In this document: positions 11,643 to 22,069 of the stretch, one piece after another
Numbering within the stretch: position 1 is the first letter of the stretch
How the letters are laid out: every line of letters starts with the position of its first letter
Origin: Mercenaria mercenaria
Lineage: Eukaryota > Mollusca > Bivalvia > Venerida > Veneridae
Assembly: GCF_021730395.1 (NCBI RefSeq)
Contig: NC_069368.1
Location: 12,728,001-12,792,000 of the forward strand
DNA: 64,000 nucleotides
Direction: 5' to 3'
Program-made: the position numbers and the translations under genes
The notes under the pieces: model-generated
Database searches by the model: none
The model's input: only the letters and a program-made list of their open reading frames with translations
Told to the model about the DNA's origin: nothing

Positions 11643-14600
11643 CTGCAATATTCAGATAGACATACGTTGAATCATAAGTTTAAAATGAAGTTCGAAAAGT
11701 CACTTCATACATTTTACTGCTAATTAATCTGTTAGGTTTACATAAACTATATGAGCCGTGCCATGAGAAAACCAACATAGTGGGTTTGCGACCAGCATGG
11801 ATCCAGACCAGCCTGCGCATCCGCGCAGTCTGGTCAGGATCCATGTTGTTCGCTAACAGTTTCTCCAATTTCAATAGGCTTTAAAAGTGAACAGCATGGA
11901 TCTTGGCCAGACTGCGCGGATGCGCAGGCTGGTCTGGATCCGTGCTAGTCGCAAACCCACTATGTTGGTTTTCCCATGGCACGGCTCAATTATGGTATTT
12001 GTTCATGTTTTAAAATATGAAATTTAGGTCTAGTATACCTTTAACTTTGATACTGGAACACAAAATCTTCATATTAGGATCATTAGCTAAGCTCTGAATG
12101 GATAACGTTTAAAAAGATTTTCAAACATACTTTTGCCAAGATTTTTATTAAACAGTCTGATTTTCAATACAACATCTGTAGTATAAACATGCATTATACA
12201 GGTTTTCTAAGACTGTAAAGTTATGGTGTCCTATAAACTAAAAAATATTCCGAAATACTGAACAGTAGTCTATGTATACTAGTTACTACTCACATTCTGT
12301 TTGCAAAACAGTTTTGATTTATGCTCTTTGCCTTGTTGGAACAGTATCCCACCTAACCACTTTAAGAACACAGTTCTAACCCATGATGGCATCCTGCGAC
12401 CGTTGCCGCCTCTGTGATGTAAGTTCAAAACTGTGACGGTCATCAGACAGGACCATGAAACTAGCAGCATTGCGCATGTAAAATACATGCCTGAAATAAA
12501 GTGTGCATTCAAACATAAACATAAAATTAAAAGTCCTTTTTAAGACAAAATCAATTTGATTTGTTTGCTGACGGTTTTTGTTGACTACTTACGTTAATAA
12601 TTTTAAAGCGACTTATTTACCTGTGGTTTGGTTCCAGTGAGACCCACCAACATTAATAAGATTGTCAAACGGTCAAGATGACTTCTTCACTTTTAAGTAT
12701 ACATTTGTAAATCTAGTCTCTTTTGTATAAGACATCTGATTACATCAATACAGTCAATCAAGAAGTCGCGAAATCAATTCCAGTGGATCTGATGGTCTTT
12801 CTGACGATTCGACAGCAACCTAATACTAGCACGTCTTAATTCTTCCCCCGCCTCTGATTCATGTTTTGGAATGTTTCACTTACTTGTGAACAACAGATAA
12901 CTACTTGAATTAAAACCAGGAATGCCGTTTAGGCCCTGTACCTGTCGTAACATAATGGTATTTAAAAGAGGTGTTAAAGCTATATTAAATATGTAATGTT
13001 GGAGGATCAAGTGTGCCAGACTGAAGTCAAGTTGCTTCAAGTCAACATCCAGCTTTCTTGGGGTTCTAGGAAGAACATCAGTAGATTTCTTTCCGTTGGA
13101 TCATCGTTTCAAAATTAATTTTGTCAAGTTTCAATTTAAAGTTTTGTCGAGGGAACATGAAAAACTCGGATGCTTTTACTACGTAACATAACAAGTCGGC
13201 TATTGATAATTCAATTGCAAAATTTATACATGAAAATAATGTGAAAAGTGACATAGGGCCTACCTATATATGGAAACGTTTCTGACGTCGGTGGCATCGT
13301 CTCGGAGACAACGAGCATGAATACGGACAAAGAGAGAAGTACTGTGATCTCCAGCGAAACTTTCTCTCCAGAGTCTGGCGGCAACAGGAACGCCAGCACT
13401 GCCATAGAGGACATCAAAATACATGGAAACATCAGGTTCAACAGATAAAAGCGTGGTCTTCTTTTCAATGTGACGTAGAAAGTAACGTCAGGGAACGGGT
13501 CAGGGCAACAGGAAAAATAATTAACATGCCGTACCGCAGGCGCTCCTACAACAGATCGTACAAAATAATGGAGACAAAAATCAAAATCTTAAAACAATCA
13601 ATTTAAAAAAAGTCTGACATGTCTATCGGAGTCTTAAAATCTTTATTGCAAGATTGTTCTTAACAACAGCCAGTCCAATGTCTGGTGATACCAAAACGTT
13701 TTTATGATAGCGGGGTTAAAAACTCAAACTGAGAACCAGTTTTATGATAGAGGGGGTAAAAACTGAAATTGAGAATCAATCTTGTGAACAGCAGGGTTAA
13801 AAAGCTGAATTTGAGAACCAGTCTTTGAAAGCAACATAAAAATGGTCAGTTTCTGGTAATTGCTCAAAACAGTCAGTTTTACACTGGTCTCCGGTTTCAG
13901 TTTTGTCATTAACAACTACTAAAATGTCTAATATTTACCAACTATCTCCCATTCTCCATTTTCCTTATAAGTGGCAATATCAGCGGCCGTTTCTCCATCA
14001 CGTCCGGTTAGATTCAATTCATTGCCGAAGTAGGACCAGGACCCTAATTTTATTGGACCTGAAAAAAGAATTATAGGCAAATATGCCGATATGAATATTA
14101 CATAAAGTTTGTTATATCTAGAGTTTTAAGACTGGTACCTGAATGATTATGGCATAAAGTGCAACAATTTTCCTCTTGTTTAGTATGTCAATACATTTAA
14201 TTCAATTTGTTTTAAAACTAACATATATCTTTTTGTCTTATTTGTATCCTGAACATCGTTTTTAGAGAAATTACAATATTTTAATAACGAATATTTATGT
14301 GATCTATTTGTACTTACAAGTATCACAGTCTATTTACGAAAAAAAAACATGGAAATTTACACAATTCAAAAAGCGTATTTAAATCTGGCCAATTCTAAAG
14401 GGTTTGTGCACTTGCTAATCCCTTTGGATTCTGCTTAAAAAGGCGTTATAACTGACATTGGTATACTTTCTTACGTAAATGTTACACAAACTGAAACCCG
14501 TGGGGAATGTCCTCCGTTGACTTAAACAGATGGCAAAAAATGTTGGGTTTTGACTGGGTGACTAGAAAAAAATATATGTAGCGCTAAACACATTTAGCCG

Positions 14601-17600
14601 ATAATTCGGAATTTGTTTGCGATTACAATGCAGTTTATACTCACATGTTTGAGTGTCAAAGGGGAAATACGTGACATCCATCTTACACAATGTGGCAACA
14701 ACACTAGGGAAATAATAGTACACAGACCCATCTGGGTAAACTGATGCCCGGTAGTCTTCAATGCCTCCGAGAGCATTTTCTGCGCTGAAAAAATGCAGAA
14801 GGTCAACTAAAAAGAGATTTTTGTTAAAAGTTGATACAGTGTTCAGTAATACCATATAGTATTATAATCGCTTTTATGGTATCTTGGATACATGTTTGAA
14901 AGGTAAACTGCTGTATATTTTGTCCATTCACCTCTGTACGGTAACGTTCGGGTAGGTTACGCTACAACTCATTCGCATACGGAGAAAACACGCACACGTG
15001 ATCTATGCCAACCAAAGTGTACGTGTGACGAAGTGTTTTGATCATGAAAACTTAAAATCGTACAGTCGAGATTAGCATATCGCCTGTATGAATAATTTGA
15101 ATACGCCTAATTGAATATTATATCAGGTATTCGAATATTCATTATCAGATATTCAAATATGTTTGTTCAACACAATTTAAATAGAAACTATTATTCTAAG
15201 ATGACTGTTTGATATCTCATACTGGAATATGAGATGGCATATTACCGGAATAGGTGATATTACATAAATAAAAATTAAGAATGCTATCATGCTATTCAAA
15301 GGGCTAATAGCAAATTAGAAAAACTTAAAATCGGATAGTATTATTTTCACAGTTTGCAATGTCTCATAGGTGTGTGCAAGAGTGACATGCATCTGTTGAA
15401 AATAGCCCTGCGTTAGATCTTTATAAAGATTGTAAAAAAAAGCACTCGCATATAATTGTTACCTAGATTTATTACCTAACAGTTATAGATTTTTTGTTAC
15501 AAGATTAAGAATATCTGAACATACTCTTAGAATTCAAACTGATATGGGCAAAATAGACTACCACACAATGAACGATACTGTTTATGTTGTAACACTATTG
15601 ATATTGAAGATGAATATCATTTTATTTTAATATGCCAATGTTACAGAGTTATTAGAAAAATATATTAAGAAGTATTATTATAATAGACCATCAATATACA
15701 AATTTATTGGACTTATTACTACAAATAACAAGAGTTGTCACTATTAGTGGCAAATGCCCCCGAAGCGTGCCCAAGAATGCTACAGTTGTCTGCGCAAAAT
15801 AAATAAAAATTTAAATAATGACCTTGACCCGAGAGGCCCGGATCATGCACATAGCATATTCTCAGGCTAAAATAGTTACTTGCACAAAATTACTTCTAAA
15901 CCCAAACAACAAGAAGAATAAAATAATAACTGCCTGCAGAAAACCGATGTCAAATTGTGACCTTGACCTTGACCCAAGAGATCCGGGTCATTGACACGAC
16001 ACACCCTTGGGATTAGATGAACATTTGTGCAAACTTATTTCAAAATCCCTCCATATGCGAAAAAGATATGGACCGGAAACGAAAAAAAAATCACACATCA
16101 TTTTGTGACCTTGACCTTGACCTGAGAGACTCACGCTCCTTCTGATTTATATGATAGCATAATTTGATCGATTTTTTTTATTTGAAATGGCAACACTATG
16201 AAACCATAGGTGTTAGTAGGGGACAAAAATGTCTTACCTTTGATAAAGGGTAACATCAAGAATCCAGATGTGTTGGTAGGGAAAAAGATGTCTTACCTAT
16301 GAAAGAATCCAGAAGTGTTTGTAAGGGGGAAGATGCATTACCTGTGATAAAACGTAGCATTAGGAATCCGGATGTGTTGGTAGGGAACACTTTGGAGTGA
16401 TATACATAAATACATGTATACTTGTCAGGGAATCCAATGGGGTTGATTTCTGCCATTTCATGTTTACACGATACGAATACACGGAATAATTTAGGCAAAT
16501 TAGCGAAACCTTGCGGGTGAAATCTCAAACCTTTGTCTGTGGCAGCTATAAAACGCCGTGTCGTCGGCCTATGTACATTCGTCATGTCTTGAAGTGGCAG
16601 AAATCAGCCACCATCAGCCACCATCTATAGGAATCCAGTTGTTCTGTCCGAGAATAATTTAAAACGATAGTTATAAACCTACTTGTCATATAAGGTAATA
16701 TCAGGAATCCAGAGGTGCTGGTAGGGAATAACCATGCTTGGTATGCCGGTACTTGTTGCATTCCATTTCAATCGGCAATCCATCCATGACTATCAGCAGA
16801 ACGGAAAAGCAATAAAAGACAATTATGAAACCTGTCATGATATACAATCAAGTGCTAAGATACAACTTTAAGCAGAGGTCATCTGCCTTTAAAGACCACG
16901 ATTGCCATAGATGCAATGCATTATGACCTTTGATAAAGGACAACCTAGAAATAACGGATACAATCTATTTGTTCATGTTTGACTACCCTGGCATTTTAAA
17001 ACATCTAAATGTCTTTGCCCTTAAATAGCAAAATGTCTCTGCATTAACAAAAGAGTACAAAGAAATATATAAAATATCGACGTTTAGAAAATATCACAAG
17101 ACAAAAGACAAAAACAATTTTACAACAGCAGATATCTCATAAATAAGTTAAAAAGTACATTTGTACAAGTTTTCAAATGTTTTGTGCTTGTCAGATAAAT
17201 ATTTCTACGCGCTATTACAGACCGTCACGCTGCCTTAATGACATGTTCGTTAAAATAAAAAATGGACACTGCTGTTGAATAGCAATACAGTGGTTTAAAA
17301 CATACGTACAAGTCTGACCCAGATATTGGACTGCAGAATCTGTGACGGCTCATCCTGAAAGACGGCAATTTCAGAACTGACAGAGACCACTTCGGGATTT
17401 TACAAAAACGTTTTAGTATTATGAGTACATTGTAATTTAAGCTTTTTTTTCATTATTTTCGTTAAGTTATTGAAATATCATTCTGAATTATAGCCAGTGT
17501 TTTCTCAGTGTAAAATATTAAATATAAGTACAAACAAATTTGTTTGTTTTTTATATATATGTAAAATATATTTCAGTCGTGGAACATCATATTCACATAT

Positions 17601-19373
17601 TGCATTTGATGTTCATTCGGTGAAGGATATTTCAATAACAAATATTATAAACGAGCCGCGCCATGCGAAAACCAACATACTGGTTTTGCGACCAGCATGG
17701 AACCCAGCCAACCTGCGCATCCGCTCAGTCTGGTCAGGGTCCATGCTGTTCGCTGACGGTTTTTCTAATTGCAATAGGCTTAAAAAGCGAACAGCATGGT
17801 TCCTGACCAGACTGCGCGGATGCGCAGGCTGGTCTGGATCCGTGCTGGTCGTAAACGCACTATGTTAGTTTTCTCATGGCGCGGCTCAAATATATTTTAT
17901 GTGTTAATAATAAAATTTACTGAGTAAAAACACTAATATTTTTAATAATTATACATAAAGACTGAAACTGTTGACGACAAATTCCTACCAAATGGGAAAA
18001 AAGGCATCATTCTAGTCTTCGACAGAGTGGACGGACGAAAACTGTCAGAAAATAGATAAATGAACATGTCTTTGAAGAACGTATGAGTGAATGCATTACT
18101 AAAAGGCAATATTTCACCTTACCAGATCTAAGATTTGTCTGACTGCGATGCCGACTTTGACTTGTGTTGGAGCACCACAGTCGGGAATTATACTTGGGTT
18201 GTAATTTCCAAATAAGGACTGGAACACATCAAATGCTTGATCGCTACCACCGCGACAAACTGAAAATAATCCCTAATCTTTAATTTTATAATTCACTTTA
18301 ATATTGCCGTAATTCGCGAGCTTGTATCTGTTTCACTGAGTTTTACCTAAATTATAATGGGAAGGTAAAAGGTTATTCCAAATACCATACAAGTGATACA
18401 TAAAGTGAAGTAAAAAGAAAAAATGTTGCGTTCGAATTTTGCAGATCATCTTAGGTCCTTCGGATTTCACAACATGTTGTCGTCTCCCGATTTGGCAACA
18501 TAACAAGGTTAATGTTATCGTCCTCAGATTTGGCAACAAAAGCAAAGTCATGCTGTCGTCCTCAGATTTGGCAACAAATGCAAAGTCATGCTGTCGTCCT
18601 CAGATTTGGCAACACAAGTATGACCACGTTTTCGCAATACAAGTATGACCACGCTGTCGTCTCCGAATTTCGCAACACAATAGTATGACCACGTTTACGC
18701 AACACAAGTATGACCTGGCTGTCGTCTCCGAATTTCGCAACACAAGTATGACCACATTTTCGCAACATAAGTATGACCACGCTGTCGTCTCCGAATTTCG
18801 CAACACAAGTATGACCGCGTTTTCGCAACACAAATACGACCACGTTTTCGCAAAACAATACGACCACGTTTTCGCAACACAAATATGACAACGTTTTCGC
18901 AACGTAAGTATGACCACGTTGCCGCCTCCGAATTTCTCAACACAGGTATAAGTATATATGATTTTTGTCAATATAGCTTTGATTGAAATATAACATGAAT
19001 ATAGTAGTAACAAATATACAAAAGCAAAGCATTTCAAAGCACATGTCAATTAAGATAATAAATTATGTAAACTGCATTTTTTACATAGTTTTGATCATAA
19101 GTTTAGAAAGCAAATAAAATTCTTGCCCCCAAAAAAGACAAATATATAAGCATAATCGTAAAAGATTTCCTTTTTAGGGTTTGTTTTAGAAATAGTTACT
19201 TATAAGTGAGAAGGATCAGTTTCAGAAGCTGCGTGTCCGTTGACTTTCATACAGCTAGTTATTAGTAATATTAAAAAGACTGAAACGTCGTTATATAAAT
19301 TAATAACAAAAAATGAAATTTTACCTTGAAAAGTTCCAAATATAATCAAAAACTTAAATTTTAGATGCACCAT
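11178..19373 (-). CDS. Nicotinic acetylcholine receptor alpha-type subunit, complete
   Basis: This is a pentameric ligand-gated cation channel subunit of the plasma membrane. Coding exons in transcript order: 19373-19325, 18259-18123, 17354-17310, 16789-16683, 14784-14645, 14058-13939, 13545-13264, 12490-12294, 11642-11178. All junctions are GT/AG and in phase; the total is 1542 bases, 513 residues plus stop. Visible parts: signal peptide (1-16); ligand-binding domain with loop D Trp (IWVRL), loop A (WIPDITLYD), Cys-loop C146-C160 with 13 residues between, loop B (GSWSY); loop C with vicinal cysteines C212-C213, which define alpha type; TM1-TM3; a long cytoplasmic loop; TM4 and a short end. 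TM2 starts GEKVSLEITVLL, and Glu at -1' predicts cation selectivity. The 45-base third exon matches the conserved receptor exon of that size. It is closest in feel to alpha7/alpha9/alpha10-like invertebrate subunits; I cannot assign orthology. Oddities are Phe for two loop-C Tyr residues and Glu at TM2 4'. Confidence 0.93.
11753..11987. mobile_element. Foldback MITE, 235 bp, nAChR last intron
   Basis: It begins GAGCCGTGCCATGAGAAAAC and ends with the complement, GTTTTCCCATGGCACGGCTC. The long arms (about 95 bases, including CAGACCAGCCTGCGCATCCG and its complement) enclose a short loop. The same family, with the same length, recurs at 17653-17887. No coding capacity. Confidence 0.85.
12294..12490 (-). 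CDS. nAChR coding exon 8: TM3 and start of cytoplasmic loop
   Basis: It encodes MYFTCAMLLVSWSCLMTVTV and LNLHHRGG, then RRMPSWVRTVFLKWLGGILF, the conserved post-TM3 amphipathic region (compare MPHWARVVILKY). It ends in phase 0 at AAT/GTGAGT. Confidence 0.92.
13264..13545 (-). CDS. nAChR coding exon 7: loop C, TM1, TM2
   Basis: It encodes APAVRHVNYFSCCPDPFPDV (loop C, vicinal Cys 212-213), TM1 (NLMFPCILMSSMAVLAFLLP) and TM2 (GEKVSLEITVLLSLSVFMLV), ending in TFPYI. The two tyrosines that usually flank the Cys pair are Phe here (YFSCC, CCPDPF). Pore position 4' is Glu where alpha7 has Gly. Confidence 0.95.
13939..14058 (-). CDS. nAChR coding exon 6: loop B
   Basis: It completes Cys160 and encodes PIKLGSWSYFGNELNL (loop B Trp in GSWSY) through NGEWEIV. 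The acceptor is TTTTTTCAG and the donor GTTG/GTAAAT. Confidence 0.92.
14645..14784 (-). CDS. nAChR coding exon 5: first Cys of the Cys-loop
   Basis: It encodes AENALGGIEDYRASVYPDG through CKMDVTYFPFDTQT. The donor ACAT/GTGAGT splits the codon of the second Cys, which is completed by exon 6. DVTYFPFD is the family hallmark. Confidence 0.92.
15728..16150 (+). repeat. Helitron-like repeat with TGACCTTGACC motifs in nAChR intron 5
   Basis: It begins near ACAAGAGTTGTCACTATTAG and contains three diverged units with TGACCTTGACC and 'CAAAATCCCTCCATATGCG'-type blocks, resembling the intronic element at 43800-44790. It lies in the intron between the loop A exon and the Cys-loop exon. Ends are approximate. 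Confidence 0.45.
16198..16386 (-). repeat. Tandem degenerate copies of an nAChR exon-intron border
   Basis: Four units, reading TCCCTACCAACACATC(C/T)GG-like sequence, each resemble the 3' half of exon 4 (loop A); the better ones keep a following GTAAGAC or GTAATG donor. Borders are near 16342-16386, 16297-16327, 16238-16283 and 16198-16222. Two units would read YQHIRIPNATFYH and YQHIWILDVTLYQ and would join exon 5 in phase. None has an obvious acceptor or the WNATS part. I read them as a local duplication of the exon edge, possibly decoy donors. Confidence 0.6.
16683..16789 (-). CDS. nAChR coding exon 4: loop A
   Basis: It encodes SWMDCRLKWNATS through YQHLWIPDITLYD and ends at a GACAA/GTAGGT donor whose phase joins correctly to exon 5. 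The loop A aromatic is in the LYD triplet. Degraded copies of the 3' half of this exon with its donor lie just downstream in the intron (16198-16386). Confidence 0.9.
17310..17354 (-). CDS. nAChR coding exon 3: 45-base loop D exon
   Basis: Exactly 15 codons, DEPSQILQSNIWVRL, flanked by TTTCAG and GTACGT. Length and content match the conserved 45-base exon of the family (DEKNQVLTTNIWL-type). The Trp is the loop D aromatic residue. Confidence 0.92.
17653..17887. mobile_element. Foldback MITE, 235 bp, nAChR intron 2
   Basis: Same family as 11753-11987: it starts GAGCCGCGCCATGCGAAAAC and ends TTTTCTCATGGCGCGGCTC. The arms carry the same CCTGCGCATCCG block and its complement. It lies between the exons at 17310-17354 and 18123-18259. 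Confidence 0.85.
18123..18259 (-). CDS. nAChR coding exon 2: N-terminal helix region
   Basis: It encodes about 45 residues including AFDVFQSLFGNYNPS and VKVGIAVRQILDL, matching the N-terminal helix and first beta strand of the family (compare LRNYNPVRRP in vertebrates). Two extra cysteines, in CRGGSDQ and IPDCGAP, are not usual and might pair. Confidence 0.88.
18470..18945. repeat. Minisatellite in nAChR intron 1
   Basis: Repeats of TTTCGCAACACAAGTATGAC plus CACGCTGTCGTCTCCGAA-type units (about 25-60 bases, compound) fill this block. It is more GC-rich than its surroundings and gives chance open frames in several phases on both strands, none with protein character. Confidence 0.8.
19325..19373 (-). 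CDS. nAChR coding exon 1: start and signal peptide
   Basis: The ATG at 19373 opens MVHLKFKFLIIFGTFQ, a short basic-then-hydrophobic signal peptide, and ends after one base of the next codon at a CAAG/GTAAAA donor. A second upstream ATG (TTTTCATCATGG context) is out of frame and stops quickly, so it would be a tiny upstream frame if transcribed. Confidence 0.8.
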
Positions 19374-20054
19374 GATGAAAACATAGTATAAGTGTAATCT
19401 ACGACATTCTCTAATTTATTAATTTTTGAACGTTAGTTTCTACCGTATAAACAAAACCGATACCCGTATGTGTACATGTCAAATTAAAGTCATTGAACGA
19501 TTTCTTAATTGCATACATAGATGATCAGGTGAGGTCTGGCATCGATTAAACATTCTAATGGAAAGATCATTTGGGAATCCTTACTGTGACCAAGTAATTA
19601 AGCAATAAATGATACATAGAAATATCATATAGGTAATCTACTAACCTACTGTTGTTCAAATACTTACTAATATTAATATTCAAATAATTACCTACCTTGT
19701 GATTTTCTGTTAGGGTTAAATGAATTCCATACAGGCAATCGTGAACTGTTCACATGCCTTCAAGGTTAATGTTAATGGATTTATATCAATTTATCATAGG
19801 AGGAACCTAATTGGAAGAAAGTTCAAGTTGAGTTAATGACATCTAGGAACAATTATACTGGGCGTCAATAGTATGTGAGAGCTGCATCGCACAGAACTCT
19901 GACATAAAAAAAAACATGTTTGTGTTTCCGAAGCACACTGGAATTGGTATTTTAGCAAAATGCTCAAAATGCTAATTTTGGCTCAAGAAAATTCAGAAAT
20001 GGCTCAAACTTTAAAAAAAAACCTACTTTAAGAATTAAGACCGGTCTTGTCATT
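19374..20054. other. Upstream region of the receptor gene
   Basis: AT-rich. It probably contains the promoter and 5' UTR of the minus-strand receptor gene, but no core element could be assigned with confidence. Confidence 0.4.
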
Positions 20055-20204
20055 ATGGCTGAGAAACGTAGTTCTGAATCAGGTAGTTTACCTTTTGCAA
20101 AGAAAACAAAATCTACGAAAAGTGAAACTAGGACTCTAAATCCAGCTGAAAAATGGGAAATATCTAGACTTTCCTTGGTTGCTTGTGGAATTTGTTGTAT
20201 TTGA
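20055..20204 (+). CDS. Short lysine-rich open frame, unrecognised
   Basis: The ATG at 20055 opens 49 codons beginning MAEKRSSESGSLPFAKKTKS, with a nuclear-localisation-like AKKTKSTK and then LNPAEKWEISRL. The composition is unlike the surrounding AT-rich DNA, so it may be the start of a broken gene, perhaps connected with the coding-like stretch at 21360-21830. I cannot name a family. Confidence 0.3.
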   Translation: MAEKRSSESGSLPFAKKTKSTKSETRTLNPAEKWEISRLSLVACGICCI

Positions 20205-20689
20205 ATGCAGGACTATATATCTTTGTGACACATTATAGCCATTACTTTTAAGTTATGGTGATTTATTTCAAAACTATAATTATTTCGTTTTGAAAATTTT
20301 CCTCAGTTTCACAATGTAAATTATTCACCATTACTTATAAGTATTCCATTTTAATGATTTTCCTCAGTATCACATATTCTGCTATTTCTTATAAGAATTT
20401 CATTTAAATCACATAATCACCTTTTTTATATAAATAAATTATATTTCCATAATAATGATATTTCTTGTAGCCTATACTATGACATATTAATATCCTGACC
20501 ATATTTTACATGTTATGGAAATAAAACTTAATTTTGGCCTACCTCTTTCTGCTGCAATTTAAGCATATGTAATACCTTAAAGCCCAAAAGCTTCAGGGGG
20601 CATTTAAAGCCCACCCTCCCCCCTCTGTGAACCCCATCAAAACCCTGTCGTGAATACGCGAATGGGTGTGCGCTTCGATCCACAGCGTC

Positions 20690-21360
20690 AAAGTCCTCTA
20701 GTTGCTGTGAAGACATTACTGAATCTGCTACTATTTGTTACCTGACAGACTGTCCTGGCTTAAACAATGCGCTGTGACCTCAAAGTCCTCTGGTTGCAGT
20801 GAAGATATTACCACATCTGCGGCTAGTTGTGTCCTGACAGACTGCCCAAACCAAGCAATACGCTGTGACCTCAAAGTCTTCTGGTTGTAGTAACGACATT
20901 GCGGAATCTGCTACTATTTTTTACCTGCCAGACTGTCCTGGCTTAAACAATGCGCTGTGACCTCAAAGTCCTCTAGTTGCGGTGAAGACATTACTGAATT
21001 TGCTACTATTTGTTACCTGACAGACTGCCCTGGCCCAAACACTGCGTAGTGACCACATAGTCCCCTGGTTGCAGTGAAGACATTTCCGAATTTGCGACTA
21101 TCTATTACCTGACAGTTTGCCCTGACCCAAACACTGCGCAGTGACCTCAGTCTTCTGGTTTCAGTGAAGACTAAACCGTACCTACGGCTATATGTTACCT
21201 GACAGACTGCAATGGCCCAAGCACTGCGCTGTGACCTCGAAGTCCTCTGGTTGCAGTGAAGACATTACTGAATCTGCGACTATTTGGTACCTGGCAGCCT
21301 GCCATGACCCAAGCACTGCGCTGTGACCTCAAAGTACTCTTGTTGCAGTGAAGTAATTAT
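20690..21360. repeat. Tandem array of about 92-bp units
   Basis: Seven to eight diverged units each carry GCGCTGTGACCTCAAAGTCC, TCTGGTTGCAGTGAAGACAT and TTACCTGACAGACTG. First unit borders are near 20694 and 20787. The array separates two coding-like scraps (20055-20204 and 21360-21830). Confidence 0.8.
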
Positions 21361-21830
21361 TGAATCTGCGGCGGCTACTTCACCGGTTCTCAGCAGCCAG
21401 AAGAAACGATTAGTAAGGGAACAGAAGAAACTGAAAACAAAGATGGTCATGATAACCCTAGATCGTTCACCTGAATTTCAGAGCTTAAAGTTACACTTTT
21501 GGAGGAGGGCTATATTATACTCCATGTGTCGAAAGTTCCAGAGGCAGTTAAGTTGATTAGACATACTGGTGTGACTGATAACTTTCAAACACTATATGCT
21601 TCTTAGGCCTTTAAAACTGGGTTGAAAATACACACAAATCATTAGAGCAGGCTCTTAAAGGCCTAGATTTTGGCAGATGGGCCAAGGGATTTCTGTCTTC
21701 ACCAGCACAGTTGGGGGCTAATGACCATCACAGTATGGTTCCAATTAACAAGGGTCAATGTTTATTGGAGAGTCAGTCTACTTTACAGGTGTACCAATTA
21801 GTGAGAAGGGGAAACAATGTAATTTATCTT
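21360..21830 (+). pseudogene. Degenerate coding-like stretch, unrecognised and broken
   Basis: Several adjacent plus-strand frames have protein-like composition, for example SSQKKRLVREQKKLK, ILHVSKVPEAVKLIRHTG and LDFGRWAKGFLSS. The whole is interrupted and has no intact frame. It could be a decayed host gene or part of a mobile element; I see no diagnostic motif. Confidence 0.35.
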
Positions 21831-22069
21831 AAATTGATATATAATTAATAACTTTTAAAGTTACACTAGTTTTTTTTAAGATAATCAGAAACTTATTTTC
21901 ACAATAATGAAATAATGATAAACTTACTTAAGAAATATGCAAGTTTTTATTTTTCCAAAGTCTGTCTGGAGAATTGTGATATTTCAGAAAATTGTGACTT
22001 TCACTCATCTAAAGCTTGCAGAATACTGTAAGTAATAGTTATAGTATGTGTGAGAGTGTGTTACCAGGA

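Noticed and set aside
11344-11670. 108-codon plus-strand frame
   Set aside because: It is antisense to the last exon of the receptor, whose MA helix and TM4 are clear on the minus strand.
11680-11874. Minus-strand frame containing DPDQTARMRRLVWIHAG
   Set aside because: It is the translated arm of a palindromic MITE; such frames recur with every copy of the family.
16256-16585. 109-codon minus-strand frame
   Set aside because: It reads the exon-derived repeats in the wrong phase; the receptor frame is YQH(I/L)xIP, not PTNTSGFLML.
18586-19049. Several overlapping frames rich in Cys, Arg and Ser
   Set aside because: They are translations of a minisatellite in different phases, so they reflect repetition and not selection.
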